A DNA stretch of 64,000 nt, from contig JAEZLP010000043.1 of NCBI GenBank assembly GCA_023415235.1, forward strand, positions 52,840 to 116,839. Reading direction: 5' to 3'. A program made the position numbers and the translations under genes. Below are positions 27,612 through 36,319 of the stretch, piece after piece (positions within the stretch are counted from its first letter, which is position 1; every line of letters begins with the position of its first letter). The notes below the pieces were generated by a model. The model saw nothing but the letters and a program-made list of their open reading frames with translations. It ran no database searches and was not told the DNA's origin. The DNA comes from Bacillota bacterium. GTDB taxonomy: Bacteria > Bacillota > Clostridia > Peptostreptococcales > Anaerovoracaceae.

Positions 27612-27630
27612 AGATTTCGGAGGTTTTTTG
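27601..27630 (+). terminator. Terminator downstream of rsmG
   Basis: CCTC-GAAAT/ATTTC-GAGG stem with a 4-base loop and six T. The stop codon of rsmG lies inside the stem. Confidence 0.85.
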
Positions 27631-27717
27631 TTGAAAGAAACAGCCTTTTCTTGGGACAAGCCCGCTGTTACTATGGTAATGATAGGGAGCAGCTTGGTCT
27701 GAGAAAGGGGGATTCTC

Positions 27718-28533
27718 ATGTTTATAAAGAAGTCGGATCAGATGGAGATTCCGATTGAATTGATCAGCACCAATCCGGATCAGCCCAGAAAAGTCTTTGA
27801 AGACAAGGAGCTGATGGAGTTATGTGATTCGATCAAGGAATTCGGCGTAATACAGCCGATTATCGTAAAAAGGGATAGCAAGGGGTTATTTATTATCATT
27901 GCGGGGGAAAGACGCCTGAGGGCATCCGCCATGGCAGGATTAAAAAAGATACCTGCCATTATCCGGGAAGCGGACGACAAGGACACAGCACTCCTGGCAT
28001 TGGTAGAAAACGTTCAAAGGGAAGATCTCAGCTACATCGAGGAAGCGGTGGCATATAAACGACTGATGGAGGACTACGGGCTGACCCAGACGGAAATCGC
28101 CAGGCGGGTTGGGAAGCAACAGTCCACCATATCCAATAAAATCAGAATACTAGCGCTGCCGGAGGATATCAGACAGGTACTTGTGGAAAATCAACTGACG
28201 GAACGCCATGCAAGGGCCCTGCTAAAGCTAGGCGACGAATCGCTGCGGAAACAAATTCTCGCCAGGATCGTAGAACATAATCTGAATGTGAAACAGACAG
28301 AAAAACTTGTTGAGGATGTGTTAAAAAAACAGGAAGAGGAAAAGCGGAAAGGGGAAAAGCTGCGGTTCATTAATTACCGGATTTATCTGAACACACTTAG
28401 GAAGGCTTTTTCCAGCATTTCCGAGATTGAACAGAACGCAAAGTTTTATCAGGAGGACAAGGGTGAATTCCTGGAAGTAAGGATAATAATACCAAAAAAG
28501 GAAAATAAAAGGAGCATCATTGCAGCAGATTGA
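27718..28533 (+). CDS. noc: ParB-like nucleoid occlusion protein Noc
   Basis: A 271-aa ParB-family protein. It starts with a Lys-rich FIKKSDQ segment, which in Noc is membrane-active, then the CTPase/ParB domain (NPDQPRKVF, GERRLRASAMAG, ENVQREDLS) and the HTH RRVGKQQSTISNKIRIL. Noc couples cell division to chromosome position. It is placed here rather than as Spo0J because a second ParB follows soj. Confidence 0.88.
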   Translation: MFIKKSDQMEIPIELISTNPDQPRKVFEDKELMELCDSIKEFGVIQPIIVKRDSKGLFIIIAGERRLRASAMAGLKKIPAIIREADDKDTALLALVENVQREDLSYIEEAVAYKRLMEDYGLTQTEIARRVGKQQSTISNKIRILALPEDIRQVLVENQLTERHARALLKLGDESLRKQILARIVEHNLNVKQTEKLVEDVLKKQEEEKRKGEKLRFINYRIYLNTLRKAFSSISEIEQNAKFYQEDKGEFLEVRIIIPKKENKRSIIAAD

Positions 28534-28550
28534 AAATTCAATCCAATAAA

Positions 28551-28587
28551 AGGTTTCCCGCGAAATGTTTCACGTGAAACCTTTTTT
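28551..28587 (+). other. parS-like site inside a terminator hairpin, downstream of noc
   Basis: TGTTTCACGTGAAACC at 28566-28581 matches 15 of 16 bases of the parS consensus. It forms the 3' part of a hairpin (GGTTTC/GAAACC) followed by TTTTTT, so it may double as the noc terminator. Confidence 0.8.
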
Positions 28588-28601
28588 CTTTGAAAAAGTT
28601 A

Positions 28602-28630
28602 TGGAGAAAATGAATATCATAGTTTATAAT
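28602..28630 (+). promoter_or_regulatory. Putative promoter of soj-parB
   Basis: TGGAGA (28602-28607), 17 bp, TATAAT (28625-28630); the -35 matches at four of six bases. Confidence 0.5.
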
Positions 28631-28692
28631 AGAAGAGTAACTGGATATATAAGGTCATCATTCATCCATATACATTTTAGGAGGGTAGGATT

Positions 28693-29466
28693 TTGGGAAA
28701 AGCCATAGCAATATTCAATCAAAAGGGCGGAGTTGGAAAAACGACAACAAACATCAATTTGGCGGCCTGTCTTGCGTTGAAGGGTAAAAAAATACTGATT
28801 TTAGATATTGATCCTCAGGGAAATACCACCAGCGGCATGGGAATTTCTAAAAAGGGACTGGAAAAAACCATGTACGAGGTGCTGATTAATGATAAGCTGG
28901 AGCCTGCTGACGCGATTATTTCGACACGAGTCAAAAACCTGGATATTATTCCAGCAAGCGTGCAGCTAGCTGGTGCGGAAATCGAACTGGTCCAGCTGGA
29001 GGGGCGAGAAAAAAGACTGAAAAAGGCGCTGGATAAAATCAAAGCCAAATATGACTACATATTTATCGATTGTCCCCCCTCTCTTGGATTGCTGACGATC
29101 AATTCCCTCACTGCGGTGGACAGCGTATTGATTCCCATCCAATGTGAATTTTATGCTTTGGAGGGAGTCAGTCAGCTGATGAGTACAATTGATCTCGTTA
29201 AAAAAAATATGAATTCCAATCTGGAAATTCAGGGAGTAATCCTGAGCATGTTTGATGGCAGAACAAATCTGTCGATTCAAGTGGTGGAAGAAGTCAAGAA
29301 ATATTTCAAGGAAAAGGTTTATACGACAGTGATTCCTAGAAACGTACGCTTGGCTGAGGCGCCCAGTTTCGGAATGCCTATTACGGAATACGACCCCAAA
29401 TCAAGGGGGGCAGAGGCTTATTTCGAGTTTGCCGAGGAATTTCTGGAACTGGAAGGTGAGAAGTAA
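28693..29466 (+). CDS. soj: Chromosome partitioning ATPase ParA/Soj
   Basis: A 257-aa deviant Walker A ATPase (KGGVGKTTTNINLA) with DIDPQGNTTSG, as in Soj. It uses a TTG start behind GGAGGG. It is a dynamic partner of ParB at parS and a regulator of DnaA in relatives. The stop and the parB start share one base (TAATG). Confidence 0.95.
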   Translation: MGKAIAIFNQKGGVGKTTTNINLAACLALKGKKILILDIDPQGNTTSGMGISKKGLEKTMYEVLINDKLEPADAIISTRVKNLDIIPASVQLAGAEIELVQLEGREKRLKKALDKIKAKYDYIFIDCPPSLGLLTINSLTAVDSVLIPIQCEFYALEGVSQLMSTIDLVKKNMNSNLEIQGVILSMFDGRTNLSIQVVEEVKKYFKEKVYTTVIPRNVRLAEAPSFGMPITEYDPKSRGAEAYFEFAEEFLELEGEK

Positions 29467-30362
29467 TGGCGGCGGCAAAGGTTAGAGGGCTGGGGAAAGG
29501 ATTGGAGGCTCTTTTTAACGATGTTGAAATCAATACCCATGAAACGAAACCCAATGCAGAAAACCAGGAAGGAATTCTGTTCCTTGACATCAATGAAATA
29601 AAACCGAATTCAAAACAGCCCAGAAAGAATTTTCCGGAAGAAAAAATAGAAGAGCTTGCGAGGTCCATAGAAAACCACGGAATTATACAGCCGATCATGG
29701 TCAGACCGGCTGGAGAGGGATATGAAATCGTAGCAGGAGAGCGTCGATGGCGCGCTGCAAGAAAAGCCGCCCTGAAACAGGTCCCGTGCATCATAAGAGA
29801 TCTGACGGAAGAGCAGAACATGCTGGTCGCAATTATTGAAAACATGCAGCGCGAAGACTTGAATCCAATCGAAGAAGCCGATGCATTAAACCAGATGATT
29901 ACGACATACGGCCTGACGCAGGAAGAAATTTCAAAGAGCGTCGGTAAAAGCAGGCCCTATATTACAAACGCGCTTAGACTTCTGAAGCTGCCTAATGAGA
30001 TACAGCAGATGGTTGTCCGGGGCGAATTGTCAAACGGACATGCCAGGGCGATTGCAGGTATTAAAGAGGAAAAGAAGCAGCTTTACGTTGCAAACCGAAT
30101 CGTAAAGGACGGGCTTTCCGTAAGAGAGACTGAGGCGCTGGCCAATCAACAGAACAATGGCGAAGAAAAAAGACAGGCAAAGGCAAAGTCTCGAGGAAAG
30201 AACCGGGAAATCACCGACATGGAAGAAGAGTTGAAGACTGCGCTGGGGACGAAGGTCGCAATCAGCCACGGCGTCAGAAGAGGAAAGATTGAGATTGAGT
30301 ATTACAGCAGAGAAGAGCTTGAAAGACTTCTGGAGATGCTGCTGAGCCTCAAACAATATTGA
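29466..30362 (+). CDS. parB: Chromosome partitioning protein ParB/Spo0J
   Basis: A 298-aa ParB. The CTPase domain has NSKQPRKNF, GERRWRAARKA and ENMQREDLNPIEEA. The HTH is SVGKSRPYITNALRLLKLP, and a C-terminal dimer domain follows a charged linker. It loads on the parS sites at 28566 and 30384 and recruits SMC. It is coupled to soj by a one-base overlap. Confidence 0.96.
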   Translation: MAAAKVRGLGKGLEALFNDVEINTHETKPNAENQEGILFLDINEIKPNSKQPRKNFPEEKIEELARSIENHGIIQPIMVRPAGEGYEIVAGERRWRAARKAALKQVPCIIRDLTEEQNMLVAIIENMQREDLNPIEEADALNQMITTYGLTQEEISKSVGKSRPYITNALRLLKLPNEIQQMVVRGELSNGHARAIAGIKEEKKQLYVANRIVKDGLSVRETEALANQQNNGEEKRQAKAKSRGKNREITDMEEELKTALGTKVAISHGVRRGKIEIEYYSREELERLLEMLLSLKQY

Positions 30363-30376
30363 AAATACGGTAATTG

Positions 30377-30406
30377 AGAATAGTGTTTCACGTGAAACAC
30401 TATTCT
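30377..30406. other. Perfect parS within a 30-bp palindrome
   Basis: TGTTTCACGTGAAACA at 30384-30399 is a perfect parS. It is extended on both sides to a fully symmetric 30-bp palindrome (arms AGAATAG/CTATTCT) and followed by GCGTTTTT, so it may also end parB transcription. Confidence 0.93.
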
Positions 30407-30565
30407 GCGTTTTTGAATAATAAGCGGTTCAGGTTACAGCTGTTTTGTTGAAATTATTTTTGGGCAGAAAAGAATCCTGCCGCAGAAAGAGCAGAAAAGA
30501 GACTCTCCGCATAGTATAAAAAGTAAGGAAGCAAGGTGCTTTCTACACTGGCGGAGGTGGAGATT

Positions 30566-31705
30566 ATGATATATCTGGATAATGGGGCGACCAGCTTTCC
30601 CAAGCCAAGGGGCATGCTGCAGGCAATGCATGAATGCTTGAGCGAATATTGCGGCAATCCCGGAAGGTCCGGACATAAAATGTCAATGAAAACGGGAGAA
30701 GAAGTTTATAAAACCAGAAAAAAGCTTGGCAGGCTCTTTCATATTGACGATTGCGGCCGGATCGTATTCGCGTCCAATGGAACAGAGGCGTTGAATCTTG
30801 GAATCAAGGGAGTGCTGAAAAGCGGCGATCACGTGATAACAACAGCAATGGAACACAACTCGGTTCTGCGTCCGCTAAGGGCGCTGGAGGAAGCTGGCAT
30901 TGAAACGACCATCATAAGATGCGCAGGGGACGGTTCCTTGAATATGGAATTGCTGAAAAAGGAAATCAAGGACAACACAAAACTGATTGTAACGACCCAC
31001 GCCTCCAACGTAACCGGAACCGTTATGCCAGTGAAGGAGATCGGCACAATCGCCAGGCAGCGAAATATTCTTTTTATGGTGGATGCGGCTCAAAGCGCAG
31101 GAAGCATTCCCATTGACGTAACAGACATGAAGATTGATCTGCTGGCGCTGCCGGGGCATAAGGGCCTTCTGGGTCCTATGGGCACGGGAATGCTGTATGT
31201 GAGGGAGAATATCGAGTTGAAACCCTTGAAGCAAGGTGGTACGGGGACAAAATCACGGGAGCTGGTTCAGCCGTCGGAATTTCCGGAGGGCTATGAAGCT
31301 GGTACGGTCAACGCGCCGGGGATTGTAGGACTGGGTTATTCCTGTGATTACGTGGAGAGCATCGGAATTGAAAATATACGGAAATATGAAGAAGAACTTA
31401 CATCCATGCTGGATGATGCTTTGCGCAATATGGGCGGAATTACCGTCTATGGACCATGGGACTGCAGAAAAAAAACAGGCATTGTGCTCTTTAACGTTAA
31501 AAAAATTGGCTGCGAGGAAGTATGCGACAGGCTAAGCAGCGACTACGGCATAGCATGCAGAGGAGGCTACCATTGCGCGGGTCTGGCCCATAGAACCATA
31601 GGGACTTACGATACCGGAGCAGTGCGGCTCAGTGTTGGTCCGTTCAACACAAAAAGGGAAATCAACATGGCCATCAAAGCCATATACCAAATACAAAAAG
31701 TATGA
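30566..31705 (+). CDS. Cysteine desulfurase family aminotransferase class V
   Basis: The start is placed at the ATG at 30566 behind GGAGGTGG; an in-frame upstream ATG lacks a site. The 379-aa PLP enzyme has the Lys in ALPGHKGLLGPMGTG and a Cys in ACRGGYHCAGLAH, where SufS-like enzymes carry the persulfide Cys. It probably takes sulfur from cysteine, but no iron-sulfur scaffold gene is adjacent, so the acceptor is unknown. Confidence 0.85.
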   Translation: MIYLDNGATSFPKPRGMLQAMHECLSEYCGNPGRSGHKMSMKTGEEVYKTRKKLGRLFHIDDCGRIVFASNGTEALNLGIKGVLKSGDHVITTAMEHNSVLRPLRALEEAGIETTIIRCAGDGSLNMELLKKEIKDNTKLIVTTHASNVTGTVMPVKEIGTIARQRNILFMVDAAQSAGSIPIDVTDMKIDLLALPGHKGLLGPMGTGMLYVRENIELKPLKQGGTGTKSRELVQPSEFPEGYEAGTVNAPGIVGLGYSCDYVESIGIENIRKYEEELTSMLDDALRNMGGITVYGPWDCRKKTGIVLFNVKKIGCEEVCDRLSSDYGIACRGGYHCAGLAHRTIGTYDTGAVRLSVGPFNTKREINMAIKAIYQIQKV

Positions 31706-31788
31706 TATAATAAACGCGTCAAGCTTCCAAGTCGGAACACGGAAGATTAGCAAGGCAGGAAGTAACACAGGGTTCGAAAGGATAAAAG

Positions 31789-32223
31789 ATGAAGATTCAA
31801 GTGATCAACGGACCAAACATGAATATGCTGGGAATAAGGGAACCGGAAATATACGGGACGCTGACTCTAGCCGAAATGAACCGGCAGCTGGCTGAAAAGG
31901 GAGCTGAGCTTGGCATTTCGCTGGATTTTTATCAATCCAATCATGAAGGGGATCTGATTGACAAGATCCAGGATTGCTATGGAAAGGTTGACGGAATCGT
32001 AATCAATCCGGGCGCTTATACCCATTACAGCATAGCGATAAGAGATGCGATTGCCGCGGTGGGAATTCCCACCGTTGAAGTACATCTGAGCGATATCAAC
32101 AGCAGGGAGGATTTTCGCAAGATTTCAGTGATTAAAAATGTCTGTGTAAAACAGATCTGGGGAAAAGGAGTGCAATCCTACACGGAAGCGCTGGAGTACA
32201 TTACCAGGAAAATAGGCAAATAG
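31789..32223 (+). CDS. aroQ: 3-dehydroquinate dehydratase, type II
   Basis: A 144-aa protein of normal length with NGPNMNMLGIREPEIYG, the catalytic Tyr in that loop, QSNHEGDLID, NPGAYTHYS and EVHLSDINSRE. It catalyses the third step of the shikimate pathway as a dodecamer. No other shikimate genes are nearby. A TATAAT-like box lies just upstream of the leader. Confidence 0.96.
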   Translation: MKIQVINGPNMNMLGIREPEIYGTLTLAEMNRQLAEKGAELGISLDFYQSNHEGDLIDKIQDCYGKVDGIVINPGAYTHYSIAIRDAIAAVGIPTVEVHLSDINSREDFRKISVIKNVCVKQIWGKGVQSYTEALEYITRKIGK

Positions 32224-32253
32224 CGATTCAGGGGACCGAGGAGGAACAAAACT

Positions 32254-33357
32254 ATGACAATTAGAGACAATCCGTCACTGATGAGAGAAATCATTGAAGA
32301 AATGGGTTACATGGTCAGAGTGATGGACGCGGACCATAGAGTAATCTATATGAATAAAAAAATGCGAGAGAAATTTGGACAAGCCATGGGCCACATTTGC
32401 TATTCCCTTTTGGGGAGAGAAGACAAGTGCGAGCATTGCGTCACAAAGGAAACTATGGAGACGGGGAAGCCGGGGATGAAAGACGTACCCATCGGCGACC
32501 GATATTATAATATATTTTCCTCGCCGGTTAATATGGACAACGGCGACAGCTATTCCATCGAAATATTCAACGACATTACTGAGCAGAAAATGATGGAAGA
32601 CGAGCTGATGCGGCATTATGAAAAATTAAAAGCGGATATTAATTTTGCAATGCATGTTCAAAAACGTGCATTGCCAATAGACGGTACATATTGGAATTCC
32701 ATGGAGATCGATTCAGTTTATGATCCCAGCGAAGATCTGGGCGGAGACCTTTATGATGTGATCAGAATGAACGAAGAAGAATCCCTGATTTATATTGCAG
32801 ATGTCTCCGGTCACGGGATCACATCGTCTTTGCTGACCATTTTTCTGAGACAGATGGTAAGAGGGAGAGTCGGAAACAGAAAGGTTGATCTGTCGGAGCT
32901 TTTACACATTCTTCAGAAAAGCTATCACGAATTGGGCATGGATCCGGAACAATACCTGACAATTCTGTTCTTTCTTTATAATAAGGATGATGGTGTGGCA
33001 AAATTCCTAAATGCCGGTCACAATTGCATGCCGGTGATTATAAAAAGTTCGGGAGAAGTCCGTGAGATCGAGGTTAAGGGTATGCCGGTCTGCCATTTGA
33101 AGAGTAGGTCTCCCCACAGAGAAGTGACGATTCCGGTCGAACCCGGTGATCGGGTCGTGATGTACACCGATGGCATAACGGAAGCCGCCAATGAAGCGAA
33201 AGAGATCTTTGGAACCAGCAGGTTCCTGCAAACGATCAAAGAAAACAGCAGCCTTGACGGGAAAGCCCTTGCGAAAAAAGTCATCGATGAAGCCGAAACC
33301 TTTTCCGGGAAACCGGTTGCGGACGACATGGCGATCATCGTTGTAAAACTATTATAA
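32254..33357 (+). CDS. PAS-domain PP2C-type (RsbU/SpoIIE) serine phosphatase
   Basis: A 367-aa protein. A PAS domain (about 10-115) holds a cysteine cluster, CYSLLGREDKCEHC. A short coiled coil follows, then a SpoIIE-type phosphatase domain (about 150-367) with metal-binding DLGGDLYD, ADVSGHG, FLNAGHN and ADDMAII. Such proteins dephosphorylate RsbV-type antagonists. The best substrate in the window is RsbV at 11785-12102; this link is inferred. The ATG follows GAGGAGG. Confidence 0.9.
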   Translation: MTIRDNPSLMREIIEEMGYMVRVMDADHRVIYMNKKMREKFGQAMGHICYSLLGREDKCEHCVTKETMETGKPGMKDVPIGDRYYNIFSSPVNMDNGDSYSIEIFNDITEQKMMEDELMRHYEKLKADINFAMHVQKRALPIDGTYWNSMEIDSVYDPSEDLGGDLYDVIRMNEEESLIYIADVSGHGITSSLLTIFLRQMVRGRVGNRKVDLSELLHILQKSYHELGMDPEQYLTILFFLYNKDDGVAKFLNAGHNCMPVIIKSSGEVREIEVKGMPVCHLKSRSPHREVTIPVEPGDRVVMYTDGITEAANEAKEIFGTSRFLQTIKENSSLDGKALAKKVIDEAETFSGKPVADDMAIIVVKLL

Positions 33358-33396
33358 ACCGCGGTTGAACGAGTAGCATATAAATAGTGATTGAAA

Positions 33397-33948
33397 TTAA
33401 ATACCGTCCTTGGCGGCGGCGATTCCCATGTTGGCAAGCTCGTCGGCTCTGTTGTTCATTTCTGTAATATACAGAAAATCTTCCATAGAAAAGGACGCAC
33501 CGTTCCATTCTATGAATTTAGCATAAATCGGTTCGACTTTCGTTGCCTTGCTGTTCAGATTGACATGACCCTTTACCCGGTAAAACTCGATGTTATGCCG
33601 ATGGATATGGGAAAAGAGCGCTTCCCAAAGGTCGCGATTCTCCACGTCGGTCTTCTTGGATGTTTTCCAATTGTTCCGGTACCAGTTTTCATACCATTTT
33701 TCCCGAAAACAGTTCATAAGGTAGGAGCTGTCGGAAAAGACGCGGATCTTCAGCCCGTCCTTGTTTAAAGCCTGAAACGCATTTAGGAGAGCAAGCATTT
33801 CCATTCGGTTGTTGGTCGTGTTCAATTCACCGCCGAAAAGCTCTTTCCTATGTTCTCCGTATTCCAGCACGGCACCCCAGCCGCCTATATTCGTTTCGTT
33901 TTGGTTGCCCGAGCAGGCACCGTCCGTATAGATGTTTACCGTCTTCAT
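33397..33948 (-). CDS. rnhA: Ribonuclease HI
   Basis: The start is set at the ATG at 33948 behind AAAGGAGTG; the frame extends further upstream without a site. The 183-aa protein has the four acidic residues in NIYTDGACSG, NNRMEML, FSDSSYL and NNRADELAN. An insertion of about 30 residues before the last motif makes it longer than E. coli RNase HI (155). It cuts RNA in RNA-DNA hybrids. It converges on the phosphatase gene. Confidence 0.93.
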   Translation of the reverse strand: MKTVNIYTDGACSGNQNETNIGGWGAVLEYGEHRKELFGGELNTTNNRMEMLALLNAFQALNKDGLKIRVFSDSSYLMNCFREKWYENWYRNNWKTSKKTDVENRDLWEALFSHIHRHNIEFYRVKGHVNLNSKATKVEPIYAKFIEWNGASFSMEDFLYITEMNNRADELANMGIAAAKDGI

Positions 33949-34275
33949 CCGTATCACTCCTTTGCCCGGCTGTCGAAACCGTTTCCAGACGATTTCAGCC
34001 GCCATTTGATATAAATGATTATGCCTTAAAAAAGGGGAACAAGCAAGTGGTTCCTGAAATGTGAAAATGTTGAAAAATGGGAATATTTGGGCGGTCTCCC
34101 ATACTAAATATTGTAAAACTATTTTAAAGCTTGCGTAACACGTTTGTAACATACATAATATATACTGACTTATATATCCATGATAGAGTATTTTGGCGAT
34201 TTACGCCTATCTTGGATAAAAAGCTATATGGCTTGGGAAAATCTTGGATGATGAAAGAAAGGAGGAGATTATCCG
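33949..34275. promoter_or_regulatory. Divergent intergenic region with a structured leader
   Basis: 327 bases without a gene. A possible promoter is TTGCGT (34131-34136), 17 bp, CATAAT (34154-34159), with an alternative -10 TATACT at 34161-34166. A long hairpin at 34175-34218 (TATCCA/TGGATA, GATAG/CTATC, inner GGCG/CGCC) would form the 5' end of the downstream mRNA. I could not match it to a known riboswitch. Confidence 0.45.
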
Positions 34276-34809
34276 ATGAGGAAATGCATCATGGTATTGA
34301 CAATCGTGCTGTCCATGCTTTTCAGCACCGTTGGAGCATTCGCAGCAAGCGATCCCAATGTGGTACTGGTCAATCCCCAGGCAAACAGCACCGTATTTTC
34401 GAATAATCTCTTGATTTCTGTCAAGATCACCCAGCCGAAAACGATACAGGTCTCGATTTATGAGGAGAAGCAGATTGTCAACGGCACATTAAGCGCAGTC
34501 AATGTAAACGCGCTGACTTCCACAAGCGGATCCATCAGCAGCACCAATTTCTACAGCACGCTGGTATCGACCGCAAAACATACAAGCAGCAACAACCTGA
34601 GCTTTTACACAAAGCAGGTGAACAACCTGAAGCCTGGTCTTTACAGGATCGAAATAAAAACATTGGATTCTGCGGATAAGGAAACCTACAAGAGCAACAG
34701 CTATGTGGCGGTAAAGGAAAAGGCGGAGGAAGAAAAGATTTTTGAAACGCCCCAATCCGGAACCATGCAGTTTCTGCAGAATTTGCTGAAAAACATTTTT
34801 GGAAATTAA
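34276..34809 (+). CDS. Secreted protein of unknown function
   Basis: A 177-aa protein not recognised. A clear signal peptide (1-24) ends in AFAA before SDPNVV. The mature part begins with a beta-rich segment (LVNPQANSTVFSNNLLISV) that reads like an immunoglobulin-like or carbohydrate-binding fold, followed by a Ser/Thr-rich stretch (80-105). The Lys/Glu-rich tail ends LQNLLKNIFGN. A GGAGGAG ribosome site precedes the ATG. It is likely co-transcribed with the walH-like gene 13 bases later. Confidence 0.75.
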   Translation: MRKCIMVLTIVLSMLFSTVGAFAASDPNVVLVNPQANSTVFSNNLLISVKITQPKTIQVSIYEEKQIVNGTLSAVNVNALTSTSGSISSTNFYSTLVSTAKHTSSNNLSFYTKQVNNLKPGLYRIEIKTLDSADKETYKSNSYVAVKEKAEEEKIFETPQSGTMQFLQNLLKNIFGN

Positions 34810-34822
34810 GGACGGCAGATCT

Positions 34823-36304
34823 ATGTCAAAGCCGATATTGATAGAAAAAGTAAAAAGCATAGTATTAGTAGTATTGTTTTTATCAACAGTACTACTATTA
34901 TACTTTTTTTGGGGAAATATATCCTTCAACGGTTTGAAATCCGGATCGGTGGAAACCGTCAGCGATGCGCCTGCTACGGCACAGCTGCTGAAGCCGGAAC
35001 AGCTCGTTGTCAGCTTCGGAGCTGATAATTATACGGTGCTGCCTCCGAGGGAAATTTGGCAGGCTGAATCCGGCAATCGCAGTTTTACGACGGAGTTGTC
35101 CAAATTCGGCCCTGCAGAGAATACCCTTGTGGAGGAAATTACACAAGAAAAATATCTTCAGGTCAGAACCTTCCGTTCGATTTGGGCGGAATTCCGGTAT
35201 GATATTCCTCTCCAGGATTTCTGCAATAATTTTTCAATCAAAAAGACACAAAGCTACGACGTCATTGAGACGGTGACAGAGATCGGATATTCCACGGTGG
35301 ACGGGAAGCAATGCCTATTCATCAAGGATGGGAAAAACAATAAATATTATGGATTGTTTTCCGATGCCGGAAATCAGACTGAGAAATCGGAATTTCCCCA
35401 ACTGATCGATTCGGTTGAGTCAAACGGATACAGCATTTATTATCCGATCAGCAGTTATCTTGGAGTTGAAAACAATACTTTGGTCCCGTTATCCATCGAA
35501 ACAAATCTGAAAAGCTTTCCCTACAGGCAGGACTCCTATTCTTATCAGACCGATAAAATCAGCGCTATGGCGGAGAAATTCTTTGGCGGAAATTTTGATT
35601 TCGTCCGTAAAATAACGGAAGAGAACGGAACCATCATATATATGTATGGCTACGGACAAACCGTTTTGATTGTCAATACGGATGGAAGCATTGAATACAA
35701 AGAGGAGCCAACGGGCAGCGGCGGAGGACAAAGTCTGACCGAGGCATTGGATATCGCCATTCGTTTTGTTTCCAGCCACGGGTTTTCCTGGAATTCCATG
35801 GAGGAAGCAGGTCTTACCCTTTATCTTAAGGACGTGGTGCCCGCTTCCGGCAAAGAGAAAGGCTACCGGTTTATTTTTGGACTTGATGTAAACGGAACCC
35901 GGCTTTACTATGAAAAAGATGAGCCCATTGCCGTCGATGTTGTTTCCGGTCAGGTTACCTATTATAAACGGAATATGATCGATTTTGAAAAGGAAGATAT
36001 TGAGACTGTGGATGCCGATTCTTCCTCGGATTCGTCCGACGCTTTCTCCGCAGTGAATCTTATCGCACAAAATTACAGGTACATCTATGACATCCTGCTG
36101 CAGTCAGGGGAGGTTCAGGCAACTGCCGACCAGGCGGAGATGTTTGAGATGATTTCGTCGATGGTAAATAATATGCAAATCGGCTATGTGAAGCCCGGAG
36201 GGGACGAAAATATGGAGATACAGCCGGCTTGGATCGTAAGGGTAAGGGGCACGGAAGTGTACTTTGATTTATATACGGCGGACCCCATCGGTTATTCCAA
36301 ATAG
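34823..36304 (+). CDS. walH: WalH (YycH)-like two-component regulatory protein
   Basis: The start is set at the ATG at 34823; an in-frame TTG at 34799 overlaps the previous gene. The 493-aa protein has one N-terminal membrane anchor (about 9-30) and a large extracytoplasmic part, rich in beta strands, resembling YycH. In Bacillus YycH and YycI restrain the WalK kinase. Similarity is weak, so the name rests largely on position before walI- and walJ-like genes. Confidence 0.7.
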   Translation: MSKPILIEKVKSIVLVVLFLSTVLLLYFFWGNISFNGLKSGSVETVSDAPATAQLLKPEQLVVSFGADNYTVLPPREIWQAESGNRSFTTELSKFGPAENTLVEEITQEKYLQVRTFRSIWAEFRYDIPLQDFCNNFSIKKTQSYDVIETVTEIGYSTVDGKQCLFIKDGKNNKYYGLFSDAGNQTEKSEFPQLIDSVESNGYSIYYPISSYLGVENNTLVPLSIETNLKSFPYRQDSYSYQTDKISAMAEKFFGGNFDFVRKITEENGTIIYMYGYGQTVLIVNTDGSIEYKEEPTGSGGGQSLTEALDIAIRFVSSHGFSWNSMEEAGLTLYLKDVVPASGKEKGYRFIFGLDVNGTRLYYEKDEPIAVDVVSGQVTYYKRNMIDFEKEDIETVDADSSSDSSDAFSAVNLIAQNYRYIYDILLQSGEVQATADQAEMFEMISSMVNNMQIGYVKPGGDENMEIQPAWIVRVRGTEVYFDLYTADPIGYSK

Positions 36305-36319
36305 AAAAGGAGCGAAAGG

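Noticed and set aside
30434..30676. 80-codon minus-strand ORF upstream of the cysteine desulfurase gene
   Set aside because: It overlaps the desulfurase start in antisense and has no ribosome site.
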